Below are positions 58,418-64,000 of a stretch of DNA of 64,000 bases, one piece after another. Position 1 is the first letter of the stretch. Each line of letters begins with the position of its first letter. The position numbers and the translations under genes were made by a program. Source of the stretch: an uncultured Lachnospiraceae bacterium (lineage in GTDB: Bacteria; Bacillota; Clostridia; Lachnospirales; Lachnospiraceae); contig CAJUNR010000003.1 of NCBI GenBank assembly GCA_910587765.1, positions 62,001-126,000 of the forward strand, read 5' to 3'. The notes under the pieces are model-generated. The model made no database searches. It worked only from the letters and a program-made list of their open reading frames with translations, and was not told where the DNA came from.

Positions 58418-59384
58418 TGCACAGCCTCGCTTCAAAGCCCAGTCTCCGGATCAGGGCCAGATCGGTCTGCGCCGTGACGCCGGCGGTCGTCAGCAGATTG
58501 CCTGAGATGGCGGCGTTGGCGCCGCTTCGGAAACAGGCCTCCCCTTTGTCTTCCAGCAGACCTCTGCCTCCGGCCAGCCGTATGGAAGCGTCCGGGATCA
58601 GAAAACGGAAGAGGGCGGCGCACCGGCGCGCTTCGGCGTCGGTCAGCGGACGATTGTGTTCGTAAGGGGTTCCGGGAATGGGGTTTAAGAGGTTCATGGG
58701 CACCGATTTCACCCCCAGCTCCCTCGCGGCGAGTACCATGTCGATGCGGTCCGCCATCGTTTCGCCCAGCCCGAGGATTCCTCCGGAGCAGACGGACAGA
58801 CCGGCTCTGACCGCCGCTTTGAGCGTCTCGATTTTCTCGTCGTAGGTGTGCGTGGTGCAGACCTTTGGAAAATAATTTCTTGAAGACTCCAGATTGCAGT
58901 GCACTCTGGAGACGCCGGCTTCCGCGAGTTTCCGAAACTGCCTCTCATTGAGAAGCCCGAAAGACACGCAGATCCCGATGGAAGTCTCCCGGCGGATGGC
59001 GCGGATGCTCTCGCACACCTGATCAATTTCGCGTTCGGAGAGCCGTTTCCCGGACGTGACGATGGAATAGCGCAGGACGCCGTCCGTCTCGCTGCGTTTT
59101 GCGCCCTCGAGCAGTTTTTCCGTGGAAAGGAGCGGGTAGCTCTCGGGACAGGCGGTGCGGTAGCGGGCGCTCTGGGCGCAGTATTTGCAGTCCTCGGAGC
59201 ACCGTCCGCATTTGCCGTTGATGATCGTGCAGATGTCAAATCCGTTCCCGCACCGCTGTCTGCGGATGCGGTCCGCCGCCGCGCACAGTTCCTCCAGGGG
59301 CGCGTCCGAGAGCCGAAGCGCTTCTTCGCGGGTGATCTGAGCGCCGTCCAGTATTTGTTTCTCCAGTGTTTCTACGATGTTCAT
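58410..59384 (-). CDS. bioB: Biotin synthase
   Basis: A 324-residue radical SAM enzyme inserting sulfur into dethiobiotin. The 4Fe-4S motif is CSEDCKYCAQS (C-x3-C-x2-C). Further motifs include TSGKRLSEREIDQVCESI, VHCNLESSRNYFPKVCTTHT, LSVCSGGILGLGET, PMNLLNPIPGTPYE and the auxiliary-cluster Arg region SIRLAGGRG. ATG at 59384 follows GAGGAGG at 6 bases; the frame open further upstream has no ribosome site. It follows bioY after a 97-base gap. Confidence 0.96.
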   Translation of the reverse strand: MNIVETLEKQILDGAQITREEALRLSDAPLEELCAAADRIRRQRCGNGFDICTIINGKCGRCSEDCKYCAQSARYRTACPESYPLLSTEKLLEGAKRSETDGVLRYSIVTSGKRLSEREIDQVCESIRAIRRETSIGICVSFGLLNERQFRKLAEAGVSRVHCNLESSRNYFPKVCTTHTYDEKIETLKAAVRAGLSVCSGGILGLGETMADRIDMVLAARELGVKSVPMNLLNPIPGTPYEHNRPLTDAEARRCAALFRFLIPDASIRLAGGRGLLEDKGEACFRSGANAAISGNLLTTAGVTAQTDLALIRRLGFEARLCNG

Positions 59385-59481
59385 AAGCTTCCTCCTCAAT
59401 GGGCCTTGCCGTTCTCCGGACAGAATCGCGGCAGGCAAAGGCGCCGCCGGCTCCGTCACGCACGGACGGTGAGCAGCATGA

Positions 59482-60033
59482 TTATATGGCCGCAATCGCC
59501 GGTTTCAGTCTCAGCGCCAGAACGGCCGCCACAACGCACAGGCAGAGATCTCCCGGTACAGCCAATAAAAAGCAGTAGAGAAATAACGGCCACAGGCCGA
59601 TGGGAGTGCCGATCACAAAGTTGCTGATCAGGTAATAATAGGCCATCCCCACGCCGTACACAACCGCCAGTCCGGCAAAATTGGCGGCCAGTATTCCCGG
59701 AAACGTCGTCTGCTTCCCTCGTTCCGTCATCCGTCCGGTTATGTAACTTGCGACCGCAAAGCCGAGGATGTATCCGAAGGAAGGATTCAGAAGATACCAG
59801 AAACCGCCGCCCTCCGCGAAGACCGGAAGGCCGGCCAGTCCGAGCAGGGCGTAGAGTCCGACGCTGAGTGCGCCGAGCCTTCCTCCCAGCAGAAGCCCCG
59901 CCAGCATGGTAAACAGAAACTGCAGGGTGAAGGGCACGACCGGAATCGGGATTTTGATGAACGCGCCGACCGCGGTCAGTACGGTGAACAGGGCGCAGAG
60001 GGTCATTTCTTTGACGGTGATCGTTTGTTTCAT
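59482..60033 (-). CDS. bioY: BioY, biotin ECF transporter S component
   Basis: A 183-residue membrane protein with about six spans, the normal BioY size. Family motifs: MTLCALFTVLTAVGAFIKIP, PVVPFTLQFLFTMLAGLLLG, the following LGALSVGLYALLGLAGLPVF, and GGGFWYLLNPSFGYILGF. It imports biotin with the shared EcfA/A'/T module. I start at the ATG at 60033 (MKQTITV), 11 bases after GGAGG; an ATG at 60051 is an alternative. Preceded by a BirA-type operator at 60096-60126, so uptake and synthesis of biotin are controlled together. Confidence 0.94.
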   Translation of the reverse strand: MKQTITVKEMTLCALFTVLTAVGAFIKIPIPVVPFTLQFLFTMLAGLLLGGRLGALSVGLYALLGLAGLPVFAEGGGFWYLLNPSFGYILGFAVASYITGRMTERGKQTTFPGILAANFAGLAVVYGVGMAYYYLISNFVIGTPIGLWPLFLYCFLLAVPGDLCLCVVAAVLALRLKPAIAAI

Positions 60034-60095
60034 AACAGCGGAATCCTCCATTCGGACTTCTTTTTTCGCAGTTATCTTACCAGAAAAGGAATTGA

Positions 60096-60126
60096 TTGTC
60101 AACCTAATAATATAAAAGGTTGACAA
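60096..60126. promoter_or_regulatory. BirA-type biotin operator
   Basis: TTGTCAACCT (60096-60105), an 11-base AT-only spacer and AGGTTGACAA (60117-60126) form a perfect 10-bp inverted repeat. It matches the known Firmicute BirA box (TTGTNAACC with its inverted copy). It lies 63 bases before the bioY start and probably overlaps its promoter, giving repression by biotinyl-AMP-bound BirA. Confidence 0.9.
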
Positions 60127-60157
60127 TAAAAAATAATGGAGAATCTGCATAAAAAGT

Positions 60158-60186
60158 TTGCTAAATTTGTCTGGATTATGTATAAT
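60158..60186 (+). promoter_or_regulatory. Predicted promoter of the PRTase-like gene
   Basis: TTGCTA (60158-60163), 17 bases, consensus TATAAT (60181-60186). It is divergent from the bio operon; the BirA box lies just upstream. Confidence 0.82.
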
Positions 60187-60261
60187 ATCTATAAAGAAAG
60201 CGGGAAGGGAGATCTGCAGGAACCGGAGATCTCCGAATAACCAGAAAAGGAGGATTCCTAT

Positions 60262-60903
60262 ATGGAAAAACGAATATTCAAGATTTATTCACAGGCGGAC
60301 AACAAAGTCGCTCTGAAGGTTATGCCGGGGCATTTTGTGACCTCGCATTCGCACGTCAATTATTACGTGGACCTGACGACGCTTCAGGCTCGTCAGAATG
60401 AGGCGGAGGCCGCGGCGAAGCTTCTGGCAAGAAAGTACGAGAACAATACGGTGGTGGATACCATTATCTGTCTGAACAGTTGTCAGGTGATCGGCGCTTA
60501 TCTGGCGCAGGAGCTGACAAAGGGCGGCATCATGTGCCTGAACGCTCATAATACGATCTATATCACGGCTCCGGAACAGGACATCAACGGACAGATGATC
60601 TTCCGCGACAATTCCAAGATCATGGTGCAGAATAAGAACATTCTGATTCTCTCCACCTCCATTACCACCGGCGTGACGCTGGAGAAGGCTATCCGCAGTG
60701 TGGAATATTACGGCGGCAAGGTGCAGGGCATCGCTTCTATCTTCAGTTTCGTCAGAGAGGCGCACGGGGTGGAGGTGAACAGCATTTTCAATGCGAACGA
60801 TCTGTCAGGGTACGCTTCCTTCGACGAGAGAGAGTGCCCCATGTGCCGGACCGGACAGCGGATCGACGCGATTGTCAACGGTTTTGGGTACAGTAAACTT
60901 TAG
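60262..60903 (+). CDS. Orotate phosphoribosyltransferase-like protein with an altered PRPP loop
   Basis: A 213-residue protein of the type I PRTase fold, usually annotated orotate phosphoribosyltransferase. The core DTIICLNSCQVIGAYLAQEL and the PRPP loop ILILSTSITTGVTLEKA are visible, but the two acidic residues of the canonical DD-x-x-TTG loop are replaced by Ser-Thr. The C terminus has CPMCRTGQRIDAIVNGFGYS, a C-x2-C pair. Such changes suggest weakened or changed catalysis or a regulatory role. ATG follows AAAGGAGG. It lies 303 bases upstream of carA, which fits a pyrimidine link. Confidence 0.82.
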   Translation: MEKRIFKIYSQADNKVALKVMPGHFVTSHSHVNYYVDLTTLQARQNEAEAAAKLLARKYENNTVVDTIICLNSCQVIGAYLAQELTKGGIMCLNAHNTIYITAPEQDINGQMIFRDNSKIMVQNKNILILSTSITTGVTLEKAIRSVEYYGGKVQGIASIFSFVREAHGVEVNSIFNANDLSGYASFDERECPMCRTGQRIDAIVNGFGYSKL

Positions 60904-60921
60904 GTTTCTTTTCACATATCT

Positions 60922-60956
60922 GCCGGTCCTCAGTCCACGCCGGGCTGAGGACCGGC
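60922..60956 (+). terminator. Hairpin after the PRTase-like gene
   Basis: GCCGGTCCTCAG (60922-60933) pairs exactly with CTGAGGACCGGC (60945-60956). No T run follows; the next bases GCGTGAAAAGTAA resemble the end motif of repeat family 1, so it may be a repeat-derived hairpin acting as a 3' end. Confidence 0.55.
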
Positions 60957-61005
60957 ATAAAGCGTGAAAAGTAAAACTATTATTTAAATTTTACGGAATC
61001 TAAAG

Positions 61006-61032
61006 GCAGGGGTTGTCAAGCCCCTGCTTTTT
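61006..61032 (+). terminator. Short terminator hairpin overlapping the carA promoter
   Basis: GCAGGGG (61006-61012) pairs with CCCCTGC (61021-61027) and is followed by TTTTT. The loop and 3' arm are shared with the carA promoter. Confidence 0.7.
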
Positions 61033-61041
61033 GTGTATAAT
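61013..61041 (+). promoter_or_regulatory. Strong predicted promoter of carAB
   Basis: TTGTCA (61013-61018), exactly 17 bases, TATAAT (61036-61041), almost a perfect sigma-A consensus. The leader of about 160 bases before carA contains GC-rich segments with short stems; I could not recognise a PyrR-binding attenuator with confidence. With the two hairpins this accounts for the 303-base gap. Confidence 0.85.
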
Positions 61042-61206
61042 ATCTGCAATTTGGGCAAAAATGTGCGCAGATGAACAGGCAAGACCGCGTGTGCGCAGCA
61101 CAGAAGAGGTTCTGTCTGTTTATCTGCACAGGGCGAAGCCCGCGTCTGCGCGGGCAGGACTGCGCGCGCATGCCCGGAACATGACAGGAAAGGAAAAGGT
61201 GAGAAG

Positions 61207-62286
61207 ATGAAAGCATTTCTGATTCTGGAAGACGGACATGTCTTTTCGGGAACGAGCATCGGTTCCGCCAGGGAAACGGTCAGCGAGATCGTATTCAACA
61301 CCTCCATGACCGGTTATCCGGAAGTCCTGACGGATCCCTCCTATGCGGGACAGGCAGTGGCGATGACCTATCCGCTGATCGGCAATTACGGGATCTGCTG
61401 TGAAGATATGGAGTCGGAAAGGCCCTGGGTGGACGGTTTTATCGTTCGGGAACTGTCGAGGATGCCGAGTAACTTCCGTTCGGAAGATACGATCCAGAAT
61501 TTCCTTTTAAAATATGAGATTCCCGGTATCTGTGGGATCGATACCCGCGCGCTGACCAGGCTTTTGCGGGAATCCGGCACGATGAACGGTATGATTACGA
61601 CGGATGAAAACTACCGGATGGAAGACGTGCGGCGGAAGCTGAAAGCGTACGCCACGGGCGACGAAGTGTCCAAAGTGACCTGCCGTGAGAAATACGTCCT
61701 TGCGGGCGGCGGACCGAGAGTTGCGCTTCTGGATCTGGGGGCAAAACGAAACATTGCACGTTCTTTACATAATCGTGGCTGCGAAGTCACCGTCTATCCT
61801 TCCTTTACCCCGGCGGAGGAGATCATCGCTTCTCATCCGGACGGGATCATGCTTTCCAACGGCCCCGGAGACCCCAAGGCGTGCGGAAAAGTCATTGAAG
61901 AAATCCGCAGACTTTATGAAACAGATATTCCGATTTTTGCCATCTGTCTCGGGCACCAGCTCATGGCGCTTGCGACGGGGGCGGATACGTACCGCTTAAA
62001 ATACGGTCACAGGGGAGGCAATCATCCGGTAAAGGATCTGGAGACCGGACGGGTGTATATCACGTCCCAGAATCATGGGTACGCGGTGGATACAGAGAGC
62101 CTCAACCCGCAGATGGCGGCGCCGGCGTTTCAGAACGTCAACGACGGCACCAACGAGGGACTTTCTTATACGGGGAAACGTATTTTTACGGTGCAGTTTC
62201 ATCCGGAGGCGTGTCCGGGTCCGCAGGATTCCGGGTACCTGTTCGACCGGTTTATGAAAATGATGGAGGTGAGCGCAGATGCCTAG
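61207..62286 (+). CDS. carA: Carbamoyl-phosphate synthase small (glutaminase) subunit
   Basis: A 359-residue subunit that hydrolyses glutamine and channels ammonia to CarB. The N-terminal domain (about residues 1-150) has ILEDGHVFSGTSIGS, TGYPEVLTDPSYAGQ, GICGIDTRALTR. The class I glutaminase domain (about 165-355) has LSNGPGDPKAC, the nucleophilic Cys in AICLGHQLMALATGA, and the His-x-Glu in FTVQFHPEACPGPQD. ATG follows AGGTGAGAAG. The last 8 bases overlap carB, giving coupled translation. It supplies carbamoyl phosphate for pyrimidine or arginine synthesis. Confidence 0.97.
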   Translation: MKAFLILEDGHVFSGTSIGSARETVSEIVFNTSMTGYPEVLTDPSYAGQAVAMTYPLIGNYGICCEDMESERPWVDGFIVRELSRMPSNFRSEDTIQNFLLKYEIPGICGIDTRALTRLLRESGTMNGMITTDENYRMEDVRRKLKAYATGDEVSKVTCREKYVLAGGGPRVALLDLGAKRNIARSLHNRGCEVTVYPSFTPAEEIIASHPDGIMLSNGPGDPKACGKVIEEIRRLYETDIPIFAICLGHQLMALATGADTYRLKYGHRGGNHPVKDLETGRVYITSQNHGYAVDTESLNPQMAAPAFQNVNDGTNEGLSYTGKRIFTVQFHPEACPGPQDSGYLFDRFMKMMEVSADA

Positions 62287-64000
62287 AAATCCGCAGATCA
62301 GAAAAGTGCTGGTGATCGGTTCCGGTCCGATCGTCATCGGGCAGGCGGCGGAATTTGATTATGCCGGGACTCAGGCGTGCCGTTCCCTGAAAGAAGAAGG
62401 AATCGAGGTCGTGCTTTTAAATTCCAATCCGGCCACCATCATGACGGACCGGGACATCGCGGACCGGGTGTATATAGAGCCGCTGACCGTGGAAGTGGTC
62501 GAGCAGCTCATCCTCAAGGAGCGGCCCGACAGCGTCCTTCCGACGCTGGGTGGACAGGCGGGGCTGAACCTCGCCATGGAGCTGGACGAGAGAGGATTTT
62601 TCGAGAAGACCGGTGTCCGGCTGATCGGAACCACGTCGGAGACGATCCGGAAGGCGGAGGACCGTCTGGAATTTAAAGCTACGATGGAGAAGATCGGGGA
62701 GCCGGTGGCGCCTTCGCTGGTGGTGGAGAGTCTGGAAGAAGGCATCGCGTTCGCCGGCCGGATCGGTTATCCGGTGGTGCTGCGCCCCGCCTACACGCTG
62801 GGCGGAAGCGGCGGCGGCATCGCCCGCGATCAGACGGAACTGGAAGAGATTCTCGCGAACGGACTCCGCCTCTCCCGCGTGGGCCAGGTGCTGGTGGAGC
62901 GCTGCATCGCCGGCTGGAAAGAGATCGAATATGAAGTGATGCGGGACGGCGCGGGCAATGTGATCACTGTCTGCAATATGGAAAATATCGACCCGGTGGG
63001 CGTGCACACAGGGGACAGCATTGTGGTGGCGCCGTCGCAGACGCTGGGCGACAAGGAGTACCAGATGCTGCGGACTTCGGCGCTGAATATCATCAGCGAA
63101 CTTGAGATCACCGGAGGCTGCAACGTACAGTTTGCGCTGCATCCGCAGAGCTTTGAATACTGTGTGATCGAGGTGAATCCCCGTGTGAGCCGTTCCTCCG
63201 CGCTGGCCAGCAAAGCGACGGGCTATCCGATTGCCCGTGTGGCGGCGAAGATTGCCGTCGGCTACACGCTGGACGAGATCAGAAACGCCATCACCGGACA
63301 GACGATGGCCAGCTTTGAACCGATGCTGGACTACTGTGTGGTAAAGATGCCGCGCCTGCCCTTTGACAAATTCATCGGCGCCGGAAGGACGCTGACGACG
63401 CAGATGAAGGCGACCGGCGAGGTCATGAGCATCAGCGACAGCTTCGAGGGCGGTTTGATGAAGGCCATCCGCTCGCTGGAGCAGCATGTGGACAGCCTGA
63501 TGTCCTATGATTTCAGCCGCCTGACAAAGGAAGAGCTGTATCGGCAGTTGAAGACGGTGGACGACCGCCGGATCTGGGTGATCGCGGAAGCGCTCCGGCG
63601 GGGGATTCCTTATGAAGAGATTTATCAAATTACAAAGATTGATCCGTGGTTTATTGACAAGCTGTCGGTTCTGGTGGAGATGGAGCAGGCGCTGGCGGGC
63701 GGGGAACTGACTGTGGAACTTCTGAAGGAAGCGAAACGGATTGAGTTTCCGGATCATGTGATCGCCCGGCTGACCGGCAGGACGGAGGACGAGATCAAAA
63801 AGCTTCGCTATGAGAACGGCATCGTGGCGGCCTATAAGATGGTCGATACGTGCGCGGCGGAATTTGCGGCGGAGACGCCTTATTATTATTCGGTGTTCGG
63901 AGGCGGGAATGAAGCGGCGGTGACCGGGGACCGAAGAAAGGTGCTGGTGCTGGGGTCCGGGCCGATTCGGATCGGGCAGGGCATCGAGTTCGATTTCTGT
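62279..64000 (+). CDS. carB: Carbamoyl-phosphate synthase large subunit (partial, 3' end outside window)
   Basis: An open frame from ATG 62279 to the last base, 574 codons of an expected 1,060 or so. ATG lies 6 bases after GGAGGTGA. It starts PRNPQIRKVLVIGSGPIVIG and continues with AAEFDYAGTQAC, the ATP-grasp regions NSNPATIMTDRDIADRVYIE and PTLGGQAGLNLAMEL, GYPVVLRPAYTLGGSGGGIA, EVNPRVSRSSALASKATGYP. The window ends soon after the start of the second half (KVLVLGSGPIRIGQGIEFDF), the internal duplication typical of CarB. It makes carbamoyl phosphate from bicarbonate, ammonia and two ATP. Confidence 0.97.
   Translation, partial: MPRNPQIRKVLVIGSGPIVIGQAAEFDYAGTQACRSLKEEGIEVVLLNSNPATIMTDRDIADRVYIEPLTVEVVEQLILKERPDSVLPTLGGQAGLNLAMELDERGFFEKTGVRLIGTTSETIRKAEDRLEFKATMEKIGEPVAPSLVVESLEEGIAFAGRIGYPVVLRPAYTLGGSGGGIARDQTELEEILANGLRLSRVGQVLVERCIAGWKEIEYEVMRDGAGNVITVCNMENIDPVGVHTGDSIVVAPSQTLGDKEYQMLRTSALNIISELEITGGCNVQFALHPQSFEYCVIEVNPRVSRSSALASKATGYPIARVAAKIAVGYTLDEIRNAITGQTMASFEPMLDYCVVKMPRLPFDKFIGAGRTLTTQMKATGEVMSISDSFEGGLMKAIRSLEQHVDSLMSYDFSRLTKEELYRQLKTVDDRRIWVIAEALRRGIPYEEIYQITKIDPWFIDKLSVLVEMEQALAGGELTVELLKEAKRIEFPDHVIARLTGRTEDEIKKLRYENGIVAAYKMVDTCAAEFAAETPYYYSVFGGGNEAAVTGDRRKVLVLGSGPIRIGQGIEFDFC

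Overview
The window reads as chromosome of a Gram-positive anaerobe, most likely a clostridial gut-type Firmicute of the Lachnospiraceae kind. This is an inference from gene content: a glucose-class PTS permease, PBP/FtsEX/PcsB-like wall genes, hemerythrin signalling proteins, a TPP riboswitch, a BirA-type biotin operator and strong GGAGG ribosome sites. Most of it is GC-rich with dense genes on both strands; one segment (about 18.6-21.2 kb) is visibly AT-rich and looks acquired. No rRNA, tRNA or CRISPR array was seen.

Layout. 0-5 kb: the tail of a response regulator and its histidine kinase, then a leftward group of LacI regulator, DUF3788 protein, acetyltransferase and a RecG-like AlbA_2/ATPase protein whose C-terminal linker is encoded by a 13-bp tandem repeat. 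5-11.3 kb: carbohydrate block (PTS IIA-IIC-IIB, an endonuclease/phosphatase-family protein, malQ), a metallo-beta-lactamase-fold protein and a small conserved protein. 11.3-16.1 kb: TPP riboswitch with two downstream terminators, then thiW-thiM-thiE-thiD-thiC. 16.2-18.65 kb: two small proteins, one secreted and Cys/His-rich, and a beta-CASP metallohydrolase. 18.6-21.2 kb: AT-rich type II restriction-modification pair. 21.3-25.3 kb: a lipoprotein, a DUF2726 protein and two hemerythrin-domain signalling proteins. 25.4-30.8 kb: a large hybrid sensor kinase, a sugar ketoisomerase-like cupin and a GT-C membrane glycosyltransferase. 31-40.5 kb: L,D-transpeptidase, citrate synthase, DUF3048 lipoprotein, HtrA, ClpX, a SPase II-like protein and a DUF3810 protein. 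41.2-51.2 kb: CdaR/PucR-type regulator, ftsE, ftsX, a coiled-coil M23 hydrolase, a CtpA-type protease and two class A PBPs. 51.3-56.4 kb: rmlD, rmlB, a MerR-methyltransferase fusion, an AraC regulator and a UPF0303 protein. 56.4-60.1 kb: bioY-bioB-bioD-bioA, read leftward. 60.2-64 kb: a PRTase-like protein, carA and the 5' half of carB.

The most unusual feature is a family of about 195-232 bp palindromic intergenic repeats with three full copies (30811-31005, 32584-32815, 37139-37367). They have inverted ends starting GTTA/GTTG, nested stems with compensatory base changes between copies, and in one copy a flanking 10-bp direct repeat. Isolated ends of the same family lie elsewhere, one of them inside the 3' end of thiD. 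A second family of multi-hairpin repeats (around 11.6, 22.0 and 34.3 kb, with a possible chimeric remnant at 24.2 kb) also sits between genes.
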